From contig JAPYUM010000013.1 of assembly GCA_029940535.1 (NCBI GenBank), positions 1-64,000 of the forward strand: a stretch of DNA of 64,000 nt, given 5' to 3'. Position 1 is the first letter of the stretch. The number at the start of each line of letters is the position of its first letter. The notes beneath the pieces are model-generated. The model worked only from the letters and a program-made list of their open reading frames with translations, was not told the DNA's origin and ran no database searches. The position numbers and the translations under genes were made by a program. Positions 19,136-28,155 of the stretch are shown piece by piece. This DNA is from Vicinamibacterales bacterium. GTDB lineage: Bacteria > Acidobacteriota > Vicinamibacteria > Vicinamibacterales > UBA8438.

Positions 19136-19696
19136 CTATTGCGCTTCTTCTTCTTCCGGTTCCACGTCGGTCAACACACCATCTTCAACGATGGAAGTCG
19201 GCTCGGGCATCTCTTCGAATTCGGTGGCCTCGATGACCCCGCCCTGATGACTGAACTCGTAGTTGCTGCGGGTCGCACGCGAATTCCGCGGCACGCGCAA
19301 GGTCACCTCGATGACTTCGTCCTTGAGCAGCGGGCGTTTCATTCGATACGTCCCACCGGTCAGGGTATCGCCGTTGTCGTCGTACCAGAACTCGTTCACT
19401 TTGAACCCGGCCAGCGGGCTGGTCGAGACGTTCTGGATGCGGAAGGTGGTGACGATTTCACCACTCAGCCGCCTCGAACTCGGCACCAGATAGCCGATCT
19501 GGCCTGGCCCCCGCAGGACCGCGACGAGGCGGGAGTCGGCGGCGACGTTCTCCAGCATCGGACGTAACTGCACTGTCGGGGCCGACATCTCGACCACGGG
19601 CGCCTCTTCTTCGGGTTCAGCCCCGCCGCCGCATCCGACCGCGGCCACCGCGACCGCAAGAAAACCCACTAGCGCCGCAACATTCAGGCGTCTCAT
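19136..19696 (-). CDS. Small lipoprotein of unknown function
   Basis: No family recognised. The ATG at 19696 has GGAGGT 5 nt upstream and starts a clean type II signal (RRLNVAALVGFLAVAVAAVGC), with the lipidated cysteine followed by GGGAEPEEEAP. The track start, 95 codons earlier, has no such signal. The mature part is about 165 aa and looks like one beta-rich domain (FRIQNVSTSPLAGFKVNEFWYDDNGDTLTGGTYRMKRPLLKDEVIEVTLRVPRNS), reminiscent of FxLYD or DUF-type immunoglobulin-like folds. The tail is highly acidic. It probably sits in the periplasm, anchored to a membrane. Confidence 0.8.
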   Translation of the reverse strand: MRRLNVAALVGFLAVAVAAVGCGGGAEPEEEAPVVEMSAPTVQLRPMLENVAADSRLVAVLRGPGQIGYLVPSSRRLSGEIVTTFRIQNVSTSPLAGFKVNEFWYDDNGDTLTGGTYRMKRPLLKDEVIEVTLRVPRNSRATRSNYEFSHQGGVIEATEFEEMPEPTSIVEDGVLTDVEPEEEEAQ

Positions 19697-19784
19697 TGCT
19701 GACCTCCGGATTGCATCATGATCAAACTGTGAACGCGGATTATACGGCGCACGGCCGAAAACCTCAACAAGGAGATTGCGTGGG

Positions 19785-20243
19785 TCACATCTCGCCGTTC
19801 CAGTCTTCGGGTTCGGCGTGGCTGGTTCGGAAAATCTCCAGGTGCCACTTGCCTCCACCCCACGGCTCGATGATCTCCGCTGCGACGACGTCCACGAGAA
19901 TTTCTGCGAACGAGCGTCCCTCGGGGTCGCCCTCCAGGTGGTACGCCGGCTCCTCCCATCCAAAACTCGGGTAGAGCACAAGCGTCAGAAAGAGGTCGTA
20001 CCCATCGTCGACGACGATGACCTGTCCGCAGGGGCGTTTGAGCGTGGAGTGGTACACGAGGTACTTCTCGGCGCTGTGGGCCCGGATGTAGCGCTTGAGG
20101 GCGAATTCCCTGGCGACGATGTCCTCGACCGCGATCTTCTTGTCCCAGCACGCCGGGCAGTATTTTGCGTCGCCGCCCGGTTCAGAAACGTCCTTCGCGC
20201 CGCAGAGCGCACATCGCGGCTGAGCCGCCGACCGTGGAGCCAT
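19785..20243 (-). CDS. Zinc-ribbon hypothetical protein
   Basis: Unrecognised protein of 152 aa when started at the ATG at 20243 (MAPRSAAQPRCALCGAKD). The N-terminus has two CxxC pairs, CALC and CPAC, about 20 residues apart: a treble-clef or ribbon-type zinc site. The remainder is a globular alpha/beta segment with many aromatic residues (YHSTLKRPCGQVIVVDDGYDLFLTLVLYPSFGWEEPAYHLEG). It is transcribed divergently from the VOC gene. Confidence 0.7.
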   Translation of the reverse strand: MAPRSAAQPRCALCGAKDVSEPGGDAKYCPACWDKKIAVEDIVAREFALKRYIRAHSAEKYLVYHSTLKRPCGQVIVVDDGYDLFLTLVLYPSFGWEEPAYHLEGDPEGRSFAEILVDVVAAEIIEPWGGGKWHLEIFRTSHAEPEDWNGEM

Positions 20244-20271
20244 CGCGTCGATCTTAACAGGGTGCCCCCTG

Positions 20272-20289
20272 GGCGCGCACATGCGCGCC
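20272..20289. repeat. 18-bp palindrome in the divergent promoter gap
   Basis: GGCGCGCACATGCGCGCC, nearly perfect, lies between two divergent genes. The same word, as GGCGCGCACGTGCGCGCC, ends each copy of the 172-bp duplication at 30628 and 30881. It could be an operator or a fragment of the R1 tail hairpin. The sequence alone does not decide. Confidence 0.45.
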
Positions 20290-20317
20290 TCGCCCGGAAA
20301 CCGACTAGACTGGATTC

Positions 20318-20707
20318 ATGACCGAGCGACCGACGCACATGGGGCTCCGTCATCTGGCGTTGTTCACCAGGGCGTTCGAGGAGATGACACGGTTCTACGT
20401 TGATCGGCTCGGTTTCGAGGTCGAGTGGAAACCTGACGCCGACAACGTCTACCTCACGTCGGGTAGTGACAATCTGGCGCTGCATCGGGCCGACCCCGAC
20501 CGACCTACGGCGGATGGACCACTCGACCATCTGGGTCTGCTGGTGCAAGAGCCGGCCGACGTCGACCGCTGGGCGGCGTATCTCGATGCGCACGGGGTGC
20601 GGCTGAAAGCGCGACCACGCACCCATCGCGACGGCGCCCGGTCGCTCTACCTGTTCGACCCCGATGACAATGTCATTCAGATCATCCATCACCCGCCTAT
20701 TTCCTAG
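20318..20707 (+). CDS. VOC (glyoxalase/bleomycin-resistance) family protein
   Basis: The 129-aa single-domain protein shows the paired beta-alpha-beta-beta-beta pattern. The first half is MGLRHLALFTRAFEEMTRFYVDRLGFEVEW; the second is LDHLGLLVQEPADVDRWAAYLDAHGV. It ends with the family's metal-site strand SLYLFDPDDNVIQIIHH. Likely metal ligands are His in RHLALF, His in LDHLGL and a late acidic residue. The reaction cannot be assigned. The 3' end converges on glgP across an R1 repeat. Confidence 0.85.
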   Translation: MTERPTHMGLRHLALFTRAFEEMTRFYVDRLGFEVEWKPDADNVYLTSGSDNLALHRADPDRPTADGPLDHLGLLVQEPADVDRWAAYLDAHGVRLKARPRTHRDGARSLYLFDPDDNVIQIIHHPPIS

Positions 20708-20709
20708 AC

Positions 20710-20775
20710 GCGGCTACTCCGTGGGGACTCCGAGTGCCCACTCCGTAGCCGCGGGGCGCGTATTGTCGCGCGCCC
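20710..20775 (+). repeat. R1 structured repeat, copy 2 (between convergent VOC and glgP genes)
   Basis: GCGGCTAC-tcc-GTGGG, an 11-nt loop, then CCCAC-tcc-GTAGCCGC forms a hairpin with a symmetrical tcc/tcc internal loop. It is followed by GGCGCGT-ATTGTC-GCGCGCC (20755-20774). Both parts match copies 1 and 3. This copy lacks the leading GGGGCT..GCCCC hairpin. Lying between convergent genes, it could work as a bidirectional terminator. Confidence 0.8.
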
Positions 20776-20792
20776 TGGCGCTGATCGGCTTG

Positions 20793-22934
20793 TCAGGGTT
20801 CGGTCCCGCGGATGGCGGGGGCGTACATCTGCTCCACGTATTCCTTCACCATGCGGCGGGCCGTGAAGCGAGGGGCGACGGTACGGATAGCCTGGCGCAC
20901 CAGCGTTAGCCATCGTTTCGGGAGGTCGTCGTTGTCGCGGTCGTAGAAGGCGGGAACAACATCGCGTTCGAGGAGCGTGTACAAGGCCTCGGCGTCGGCG
21001 GCGTCGGTCGCCGCGTCATCTGGATGCGTGCCACCGTCGATCAGCCAGCCGTTGTCGCCCGCGTAGCCCTCGGCCCACCAGCCGTCGCCAATACTCAGAT
21101 GCGGAACGCCGTTGAGCGCCGCCTTCATGCCACTGGTGCCGCTGGCTTCGAGCGGCTTCCGCGGATTGTTGAGCCACACGTCGCAGCCCTGTACGAGGAA
21201 GTGGGCGACGTGCAGGTCGTAGTCATCGACAAACGCGACCCGACCGCCGAAGCCGGAGTCGAGCGCCCGCTGATACACACGCTGGAGGTGGTGTTTGCCG
21301 GGGTCATCGGCAGGGTGAGCCTTGCCCGCGAAGACCAGCTGGACCGGCCGCTTCGCGGTATCGAGAATACGGCTGAGTCGCTCGGGGTCGCTGAAAATGA
21401 GCTCCGGGCGCTTGTATCCGGTGAATCGCCTGGCGAACCCGATCGTGAGCGCATTGGGGTCCAGCAGGGTCCCCGCCGCCAGCACGCGGGCGGCGTCGAC
21501 CCCGCCCGTCGTCCACCGTTGGCGGCCGCGTTCACGAATGAAGTCAAAGAGATACCGTCGCAGCTCCTGCCTGACCTGCCACAGGTCCGCGTCCGGGATG
21601 TCGAGGACGCGGTCCCAGATGGCGTCGTCCCGCTGGTCCCGCCAGCGTGGGCCGAGATAACGGTCGAACAGCAGCGCGAGGCGATGCGCGACCCAGGTGC
21701 CGACGTGGACGCCATTGGTGATGGCCCGAACTTGACGCTCAGCCTCTGATCCTTCCGGCCAGATCGGCGCCCACATTTTTCGCGTGACGTCGGCGTGGAG
21801 CTCGCTGACAGCGTTGACCTGTCCCGCGGTGCGGAGCGCCAGCGCCGTCATATTGAATTGCGGCCCCGCACCGTTGTCATACTGGCCCAGTTCCAGGAAT
21901 GCGTCCCGATGGGGTGCCAGCGTGCCCCAGCAGCCGGCCAGGTGCGACTCCACGAGCTGGAATGGGAAGGTGTCGTGACCGGCCGGTACCGGCGTATGGG
22001 TGGTGAAAACCGTGGTTCGGCGCACCTCCGCCAGGGCCGCCTCGAAGCTGTCGCCGCGGTCGATCATCTCCCGCATCCGCTGGAGCACGACGAATGCCGC
22101 GTGGCCCTCATTGAGATGCCAGACCATCGGATCAGAGCCCATGGCGCGGAGTGCGCGCACACCGCCGACGCCGAGGATGATTTCCTGCTGTACGCGAGTC
22201 TCGGTATCGCCGCCGTAGAGACGGGCCGACAGCTCTCGATCCCAGGGGGCGTTCTCGTCGAGGCCCGTGTCGAGGAGGTAGAGCTTGGTGCGGCCGAGCC
22301 GGACTCGCCACACGGAGACCTTCACCGTGCGGCGCCCCAAGGGTACCGTGACCACACACGGTCGTCCCCCTGGGGTGATCGCCGGGGTGACGGGCACATC
22401 GGCCCAGGTCAGCCGTTCATATGTCTCCTGCTGTCGCCCATCCGCCGCGACCCGTTGGTGGAAGTAGCCCTGCGGGTACATGAACCCGACCCCGAGGAGG
22501 GGAAGTCCCAGGTCTCCGCCCTCTTTGCAGATGTCACCCGCCAGCACGCCCAGACCACCGGCGTAAATGGGGAGCGACTGGTGGAGGGCGAATTCGGCCG
22601 AGAAGTAGGCCACCGATCGGCCCGGCAACGCCGGCATTCGCTCGCTCCACCAACTGCCGGACGCGCGCCGCGTAGGGTCGAGCTCCGTCAGGGCACGGTC
22701 ATACAGATCGAGAAATACCGGGTCTCGGGCGGCGTCCGTGAGACGTGTGGCCGGAAGCAGACGGAGCATCCGCACCGGGTTGTGGTCGGTCGTGCGCCAC
22801 AGGGTATAGTCCAGGCGCCTGAACACATTACGGGCGTTCGGATTCCAGGTCCACCACAGGTCGAGCGCCAGCTCGCCGAGTCGGGTGATACGGGGAGGCA
22901 GGGGGGCGAGCCCGTCCAGGCGGATGGTTGTCAT
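20793..22934 (-). CDS. glgP: Alpha-glucan (glycogen/starch) phosphorylase
   Basis: The 713 aa belong to the short bacterial alpha-glucan phosphorylase type with an N-terminal DUF3417 segment (LALDLWWTWNPNARNVFRRLD). Key blocks are VAYFSAEFALHQSLPIYAGGLGVLAGD, WHLNEGHAAF, QLVFAGKAHPADDPGK and the PLP-lysine motif GTSGMKAALNGVPHLSIGDGWWAEG. It releases glucose-1-phosphate from storage or malto-oligosaccharide glucan. It follows nadK by about 60 nt and is the last gene of the minus-strand unit. An R1 repeat lies just beyond its stop. Confidence 0.95.
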   Translation of the reverse strand: MTTIRLDGLAPLPPRITRLGELALDLWWTWNPNARNVFRRLDYTLWRTTDHNPVRMLRLLPATRLTDAARDPVFLDLYDRALTELDPTRRASGSWWSERMPALPGRSVAYFSAEFALHQSLPIYAGGLGVLAGDICKEGGDLGLPLLGVGFMYPQGYFHQRVAADGRQQETYERLTWADVPVTPAITPGGRPCVVTVPLGRRTVKVSVWRVRLGRTKLYLLDTGLDENAPWDRELSARLYGGDTETRVQQEIILGVGGVRALRAMGSDPMVWHLNEGHAAFVVLQRMREMIDRGDSFEAALAEVRRTTVFTTHTPVPAGHDTFPFQLVESHLAGCWGTLAPHRDAFLELGQYDNGAGPQFNMTALALRTAGQVNAVSELHADVTRKMWAPIWPEGSEAERQVRAITNGVHVGTWVAHRLALLFDRYLGPRWRDQRDDAIWDRVLDIPDADLWQVRQELRRYLFDFIRERGRQRWTTGGVDAARVLAAGTLLDPNALTIGFARRFTGYKRPELIFSDPERLSRILDTAKRPVQLVFAGKAHPADDPGKHHLQRVYQRALDSGFGGRVAFVDDYDLHVAHFLVQGCDVWLNNPRKPLEASGTSGMKAALNGVPHLSIGDGWWAEGYAGDNGWLIDGGTHPDDAATDAADAEALYTLLERDVVPAFYDRDNDDLPKRWLTLVRQAIRTVAPRFTARRMVKEYVEQMYAPAIRGTEP

Positions 22935-22995
22935 GTCGCTGCTGTCTCGTTGCCCGTTGTGAGCTGGGCGACCGCGATCGGGCCGATGTTCCGTC

Positions 22996-23913
22996 TCACC
23001 GTTCCGCCCAGCGGAGCTTCTCGCGTAGCACCGCGAAGTACGGGCGCGCCGCGGCGCGAATCATTCGCAACGAGCGGCTGGCGGCCTCCACGATGACCTC
23101 ATCGCCATGCTCCAGCTTAAATCCGGTCTGGCCGTCGAAGCTGGCGAACGCATCGGTTGGTCGGGCGGCCAGCTCCGGTTGGATGTGAATGGCGCCGCTC
23201 GCGGGGAGCACGATCGGTCGGTTGGTCAACGCGTGGGGGGCGATCGGCGTGAGCACGACCGCGTTCACGAGGGGGTGCACGATCGGTCCCCCCGCAGAGA
23301 GGTTATAGGCGGTCGACCCGGTCGGGGTGGCGACAATCAAACCGTCCGCCCGGAACCGAGCGACGAAGTGGTCTCCCACAGAGACCGACAGGTCCAGGAT
23401 GCCGGAGAGCGCGCTCTTGGTGATGACCACGTCGTTCAGCACGACTTGCTCGTCGAGAGTGGTCGTCCCACGGACAGTACGGGATCGCAGCATGCGGCGC
23501 TCGTCGATACCGGCGGTCCCTTCGACGACCGAGGCGAGCGCGGCGAACAGCTCGGGTAAGGTGATTTCGGTCAGGAAACCGAGACTGCCGAAGTTGACGG
23601 CCAAAATCGGGGGGTCCGCGTCGGTCGCCGCGATTCGGCGCGCCATCCCAAGCAGCGTGCCGTCACCCCCGAGCACCAGGATGAGGTCCGACGCCTCGGG
23701 CAACAGGGCCGCGTCGGCCGTTGGGGTGGAGGTGAGTCCGGCGAGTTCCGCCGTGGCTCGTTCGACGGTCGGCGACAGCCCTCGCTCGGTCAGCCAGTCC
23801 ACCACGTTCCGCACCACCGGGGCCGCTTCGCGCAGGCGCGCGCGCGCTACGATGCCAACACGTCTGATCGGGGCGAGCGTAGCCGGAGACGGCATGGGTG
23901 TGTCGGTACACAT
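22996..23913 (-). CDS. nadK: NAD kinase
   Basis: Phosphorylates NAD to NADP. Visible are the GGDGT motif (LILVLGGDGTLLGMARRIA), the NFGSLGFLTE block, VLNDVVITKSA, and the glycine-rich ATPTGSTAYNLSAGGPIVHP substrate loop. The 305-aa length is normal. The start codon overlaps the tlyA stop by one nucleotide (TGATG). This neighbourhood, tlyA-nadK next to xse genes and a polyprenyl synthase, is widespread in bacteria. Confidence 0.95.
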   Translation of the reverse strand: MCTDTPMPSPATLAPIRRVGIVARARLREAAPVVRNVVDWLTERGLSPTVERATAELAGLTSTPTADAALLPEASDLILVLGGDGTLLGMARRIAATDADPPILAVNFGSLGFLTEITLPELFAALASVVEGTAGIDERRMLRSRTVRGTTTLDEQVVLNDVVITKSALSGILDLSVSVGDHFVARFRADGLIVATPTGSTAYNLSAGGPIVHPLVNAVVLTPIAPHALTNRPIVLPASGAIHIQPELAARPTDAFASFDGQTGFKLEHGDEVIVEAASRSLRMIRAAARPYFAVLREKLRWAER

Positions 23914-24698
23914 CAGGATGCAGCGGCGTGTCGGAGGTGTAGAAAAAATTCGCGATTGCCTTCGGCGCCCGTGATCGGCGAGGGCGCCATGGCGACTCGG
24001 GTCAATCCTACCGCAGCGGCTGCCGCCGCCACATCCTCCACGGTTCGTTCGTGCAGACGTGGGTCTTTCACGACGCCGCCCCGGCCGACGTCAGCGCGGC
24101 CGACCTCGAACTGCGGTTTGACCAGGACGACCAGGTCCGCGTTGGGGCGAAGCAACTGGGAGAGTCGGTCGACGAAGTACCGGACGGAGATGAAGGACAC
24201 ATCGACCGTAATGATGTCGAACTGTCGATGTTCCGTCGGCCAGGCCTCTGGCGGGACGGTGGCGATATGCGTGCGTTCAAGGACGACCACGCGCTCGTCG
24301 CGGCGCAGACGCCAGTCGAGCTGGCCGTGTCCAACGTCGAGGGCCACGACCGTTGTCGCCCCGCGTCGTAGCAACACATCCGTAAACCCACCAGTTGACG
24401 CGCCCACGTCCAACGCCAGGGTCCCGGTCGGGTCGATCTGGAACCGGTCCAGGGCGTCAGCCAGCTTCAGACCGCCCCGCCCCACGTAGGGATGGTCTGG
24501 CGTGACGAGTGTGAGTTCCGCGTCAGCGTGGACGAGCGCGCCCGCTTTTGTTGCGGGGTGGCCGTCCACCCGCACCTGTCCGGCCATGATCAGCGCGTGG
24601 CCGCGGGTACGCGAGTCAACGAGCCCGCGCTCGAGGAGCAAGGTGTCGAGTCGGACACGAGGGAGGGAAGGTAGGGAACCCACGGTCGCCGGTCGCAT
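23913..24698 (-). CDS. tlyA: TlyA family 2'-O-methyltransferase / haemolysin-like protein
   Basis: An N-terminal S4 RNA-binding domain (RLDTLLLERGLVDSRTRGHALIMAGQVRVDG) is joined to an FtsJ-type Rossmann methyltransferase (LALDVGASTGGFTDVLLRRGA; DIITVDVSFISVRYF; LVVLVKPQFEVGR). In mycobacteria TlyA methylates 16S and 23S rRNA ribose; the rRNA target here is inferred. The ATG at 24698 gives 261 aa and starts after the ispA stop. The longer track ORF runs 227 nt into ispA and is rejected. Confidence 0.92.
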   Translation of the reverse strand: MRPATVGSLPSLPRVRLDTLLLERGLVDSRTRGHALIMAGQVRVDGHPATKAGALVHADAELTLVTPDHPYVGRGGLKLADALDRFQIDPTGTLALDVGASTGGFTDVLLRRGATTVVALDVGHGQLDWRLRRDERVVVLERTHIATVPPEAWPTEHRQFDIITVDVSFISVRYFVDRLSQLLRPNADLVVLVKPQFEVGRADVGRGGVVKDPRLHERTVEDVAAAAAAVGLTRVAMAPSPITGAEGNREFFLHLRHAAAS

Positions 24699-24735
24699 CG
24701 TCAGTGTGTCGGGTGGTGGTGGCGCTGGTGCATGT

Positions 24736-25698
24736 TCATTGGCGTCGGGACACGACCCAGTCGGCGATCTCGCCCAGTCGGCCACCCAGGTTGGCGTCGG
24801 CGAGTGCGTCCCTGGCCGCCGCCGCCGCGTTGGTCGCGAGCGCCCGCGATCGCGCGACGCCGTGCACTGCGGGATACGTCGGCTTGCCGGCCGCGGCATC
24901 TTTGCCCGCGGTCTTGCCCAGGTCGGTCGCACTGCCCTCCACGTCGAGAATGTCATCGACAATCTGGAATGCCAATCCGAGATGAGTGGAGTAGGCGTCG
25001 ATGGCGGCGACGGTGGGACGGTCGCCGTCGGCCAGGATCGCCCCGAGGGCCGCCGCGGCGCCGATCAACGCGCCAGTCTTGCGCTCATGAATTTCGCGGA
25101 GGGCTTCGTGGCCGGTTACAGGTGCGGCCCGCCCGTCGCCCACGGTCGTCAGGTTGCCGGTAGCCTCGACATCGAGCACCTGTCCGCCGACCATGCCGGC
25201 GGCGCCGGCCGCCCCGGCCAGTCGAGCGATGGCTTGGAGCCGTCGGGCCAGACGCGCGGGTGTTTCGTCAGCCTCGGGACGCGCCAGCACCTCGAAGGCA
25301 TGGGTGAGTAGTGCATCGCCGGCCAATATCGCCACCGCGTCCCCGTACACGACATGCGCGGTGGGCCGCCCGCGGCGCACATCGTCGTCGTCCATTGCTG
25401 GCAAATCGTCATGGATGAGCGAATAGGTGTGGACCAGTTCCACGGCGCATGCGGCCGGCATCGCAGAGGGCGACCGGGTGGGGTCACGACCAGGGTCATC
25501 CCGAACGGCCACGGCCTCGGCCGTGGCCAGCGTCAAGATGGGCCGCAGCCGTTTGCCGCCAGCCAGCAAGCTGTAGCGCATGGCGTCGACGATGAGGACC
25601 GGGCACGCGGGGGGCGTGGGCAACCCCGCGTTGAGCGCGGTCTCGATCTCGGTCCGCCGAACGCGCAGGTAGTGCTCGAAATCCTGGCCGTTGGTCAC
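24736..25698 (-). CDS. ispA: Polyprenyl synthetase (farnesyl/geranylgeranyl diphosphate synthase)
   Basis: Condenses isopentenyl diphosphate with allylic diphosphates. The first Asp-rich motif is in HDDLPAMDDDDVRRGRPT and the second in FQIVDDILDVEGSATDLGKTAGKDAAAGK. The FARM insertion (DDxxxxD) is the type seen in bacterial FPP synthases. The 320 aa fit. The start overlaps the xseB stop by 4 nt. Chain length, C15 or C20, cannot be fixed from sequence alone. Confidence 0.92.
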   Translation of the reverse strand: MTNGQDFEHYLRVRRTEIETALNAGLPTPPACPVLIVDAMRYSLLAGGKRLRPILTLATAEAVAVRDDPGRDPTRSPSAMPAACAVELVHTYSLIHDDLPAMDDDDVRRGRPTAHVVYGDAVAILAGDALLTHAFEVLARPEADETPARLARRLQAIARLAGAAGAAGMVGGQVLDVEATGNLTTVGDGRAAPVTGHEALREIHERKTGALIGAAAALGAILADGDRPTVAAIDAYSTHLGLAFQIVDDILDVEGSATDLGKTAGKDAAAGKPTYPAVHGVARSRALATNAAAAARDALADANLGGRLGEIADWVVSRRQ

Positions 25699-25955
25699 TC
25701 GTCGTCGCCATCCTCGACCGAACGCGTCAACGTGTCCGGCGCCGGAGCCCGTTCGCCCCGGTCGTTCAGCACCTCGATACGCCGTTCCGCGTCTTCGAGC
25801 CGTGTGTGGCAGAACCGGGAAAGCTGGACGCCCCGTTCGTAGAGTTCGAGTGACTGCTCCAACGAGAGGTCGCCACCCTCGAGCGTCTTTACGATGGATT
25901 CCAACTCGCCTATCGCCGATTCAAAGTCTTGGGTGTCCTGTTTCATCGCCATCAT
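25695..25955 (-). CDS. xseB: Exodeoxyribonuclease VII small subunit
   Basis: The 86-aa small subunit, mainly helical: FESAIGELESIVKTLEGGDLSLEQSLELYERGVQLSRFCHTRLEDAERRIEVL is a textbook XseB sequence. The ATG at 25955 forms an ATGA overlap with the xseA stop, so the 126-aa track version, which reads into xseA, is too long. The 3' end overlaps ispA by 4 nt. Confidence 0.93.
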   Translation of the reverse strand: MMAMKQDTQDFESAIGELESIVKTLEGGDLSLEQSLELYERGVQLSRFCHTRLEDAERRIEVLNDRGERAPAPDTLTRSVEDGDDE

Positions 25956-27340
25956 TCGTTCTTTGCCGTCACCGTGCACGTTAGCTCGCCGCGTCGGAGT
26001 CTGATGGCCACGCCGTCGCCGATCGACACGCGGTTGGCATTTCGCAGAATCGCGGTCCGCTCCTCGTTCCAGCACAGAGCGTACCCTCGCGAGAGCACGC
26101 CTAGTGGACTGAGTGCGTCAAGACGCCCCGTGACGTCGCCGACACGACTCGCCAGGTGCTGACGCCGCTGCGCCATGGCCGCACGCAGACGCTCACGCGC
26201 GGTCGCCAGTCGCGTTCTGGTCGATTCGAGTCGCCGGCCGGGTTCGTGGGCGTCCAAACGCGCGCGCGCCGCGTGCAGACGACGCAGACGACTGGTCAGC
26301 AGGGCCTGGCCGGTGCCGACGAGCGCGTGCGTCACCTCAGCCGCGTGCCGACCGCGTCCGGCGAGTCGGGCCGGCCAGGCCGCGAGGCCCGGGCGCCGGT
26401 CCAACTGGAGCAGTCGTGTTCGTCGTCGACCAATGCCGTCCGCCGCGCAGACGCCCAGCGCGCGGGTGAACTGGGCGACGCGATTCTGGAGTTCATCCCG
26501 GCCGGCGACAACGATCTCCGCCGCGGCCGAGGGGGTCGGGGCTCGCACATCGGCGACCAGGTCGCTCAGCGTCACGTCGGTCTCGTGACCCACCGCCGAG
26601 ATGATCGGAACGGTGGCATCCGCGATCGCGCGCGCCACCGGTTCTTCATTGAATGCCCAGAGGTCTTCGAGTGACCCCCCTCCCCGTCCCACGATGATCA
26701 CGTCCACACCGGGTGTGCGCGAGAGCAGGGTGATGCCGCGCGCGACCTGCGCGGCGGCCCCGTCGCCTTGCACCCTGGCCGCGCGAATGAGGACGTGCGC
26801 GGTTGGATGCCGCCGGATCAGCACGTTGAGGATGTCGCGCAGCGCGGCGCCGTCCAGCGACGTGACTACGCCGATCTGGCGGGGCAGGAGTGGCAGCGGC
26901 CGCTTCCTATCTGGTGCGAACAGGCCGTCGGCTTCGAGCGTGCGCTTGAGCTGATCGAACGCGACTTGCAGCGCCCCGACGCCCTGCGGCTGGAGATGCT
27001 CACACACGATCTGATACTCGCCCTTCGGCTCGTACACCGTCACCCGGCCGCGCGCAATCACTCTGAGCCCGTCTTCCGGCTTGAAGCGAAGGTACCGGAC
27101 GGCCGAACGGAACATCACCGCTTTGAGTTGCGCCTGGTCGTCTCGCAACGTGAAGTAGAGGTGGCCGGTTTTCCAAAGGCGGCTGTTGGCGAGTTCGCCT
27201 TCCACCCAGACTTCGGCGTAGGTCGACTCCAGGACCGAGCGGATCTGGGTCGTGAGCGCGGTCACGGTCAGAACGTCGCGGGTCGGCGTGCTGCGTCGCG
27301 AGGGGGCGCCGAACGGGAGCTGTGGCGGAGTGTTCATCAC
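25952..27340 (-). CDS. xseA: Exodeoxyribonuclease VII large subunit
   Basis: The catalytic subunit of the ssDNA exonuclease. An OB-fold N-terminus (VLTVTALTTQIRSVLESTYAEVWVEGELAN) is followed by the catalytic block IGVVTSLDGAALRDILNVLIRRHP, VDVIIVGRGGGSLEDLWAFNEEPVARAI and ISAVGHETDVTLSDLVADVRAPTPSAAAE. A long arginine-rich coiled-coil C-terminus follows. The 462-aa length is normal. It overlaps ymdB upstream and xseB downstream by 4 nt each. Confidence 0.95.
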   Translation of the reverse strand: MMNTPPQLPFGAPSRRSTPTRDVLTVTALTTQIRSVLESTYAEVWVEGELANSRLWKTGHLYFTLRDDQAQLKAVMFRSAVRYLRFKPEDGLRVIARGRVTVYEPKGEYQIVCEHLQPQGVGALQVAFDQLKRTLEADGLFAPDRKRPLPLLPRQIGVVTSLDGAALRDILNVLIRRHPTAHVLIRAARVQGDGAAAQVARGITLLSRTPGVDVIIVGRGGGSLEDLWAFNEEPVARAIADATVPIISAVGHETDVTLSDLVADVRAPTPSAAAEIVVAGRDELQNRVAQFTRALGVCAADGIGRRRTRLLQLDRRPGLAAWPARLAGRGRHAAEVTHALVGTGQALLTSRLRRLHAARARLDAHEPGRRLESTRTRLATARERLRAAMAQRRQHLASRVGDVTGRLDALSPLGVLSRGYALCWNEERTAILRNANRVSIGDGVAIRLRRGELTCTVTAKNE

Positions 27341-28155
27341 GCTGGTCCAGTGGCTGGCGTCGCCTCGAAGTCCGAGGGGGTCAGGCTGAGGCGCTCGATG
27401 CCCGTGGCGTGGCCAGTCGCGGCGTCCGCGGTGACGATCACGCCGTGCAGCCGTGGGTCTCCGGTCGCGGTGTCGAAGCGACCGGGCAGGCTAGTCAGGA
27501 ATCGGTTGAGCACCACACGCTTGTCGACACCGATGACCGAATCATGCGGTCCCGTCATGCCGACATCGGTGATATAGGCGGTGCCGCCGGGCAGCACCCG
27601 GTTGTCGGCCGACTGCACGTGGGTGTGCGTGCCCACCACAGCTGCTACCTGGCCGTCGAGGTGCCACCCCATCGCGATCTTCTCCGAGGTTGCTTCAGCG
27701 TGGAAGTCGACCAAGATGATGGACGCCTGCTCTCGAACGGCGGCGATCTCATCGCGTATCACGACGAATGGGTTGTCGAGCGGTGCCATGAACACGCGGC
27801 CCATGGCGTTGATCACCCCGACCGAGTCGCCGGCGCGGGTCTTGACCACGATATGTCCGGAGCCAGGCGCGCCGGCCGGGAAATTCGCCGGTCTGAGCAG
27901 GCGGGGCTCGAGCTCGATGTACTCGAGGGCTTCCCGCTTGTCCCACACGTGATTGCCGGTCGTCATCACATCCACACCCTGATCGCGAATGGCGTCGCCA
28001 ATGTCACGGGTAATGCCGTTGCCGCCAGCCGCGTTCTCGACGTTCGCCACGACGATGTCGATGTCATGCCGCTCGACCAGTTGCGTGATGCCGGCCCGTA
28101 TCAGCGCCCGGCCCGGTTTACCGACGATGTCACCGACAAACAGTAATTTCACCAT
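27337..28155 (-). CDS. ymdB: TIGR00282/YmdB-like metallophosphoesterase
   Basis: The 272-aa calcineurin-like phosphoesterase starts MVKLLFVGDIVGKPGR. Metal-ligand blocks are GDIVG, NVENAAGGNGIT, TTGNHVWD, DFHAEATSEK and VVGTHTHVQSADNRVLPGGTAYITDVGMTGP, which is diagnostic of the family. Characterised members have 2',3'-cyclic-nucleotide phosphodiesterase activity. The track start at 28296 adds 47 atypical residues; the ATG at 28155 is preferred. It is the first gene of the ymdB-to-glgP unit. Confidence 0.92.
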   Translation of the reverse strand: MVKLLFVGDIVGKPGRALIRAGITQLVERHDIDIVVANVENAAGGNGITRDIGDAIRDQGVDVMTTGNHVWDKREALEYIELEPRLLRPANFPAGAPGSGHIVVKTRAGDSVGVINAMGRVFMAPLDNPFVVIRDEIAAVREQASIILVDFHAEATSEKIAMGWHLDGQVAAVVGTHTHVQSADNRVLPGGTAYITDVGMTGPHDSVIGVDKRVVLNRFLTSLPGRFDTATGDPRLHGVIVTADAATGHATGIERLSLTPSDFEATPATGPA

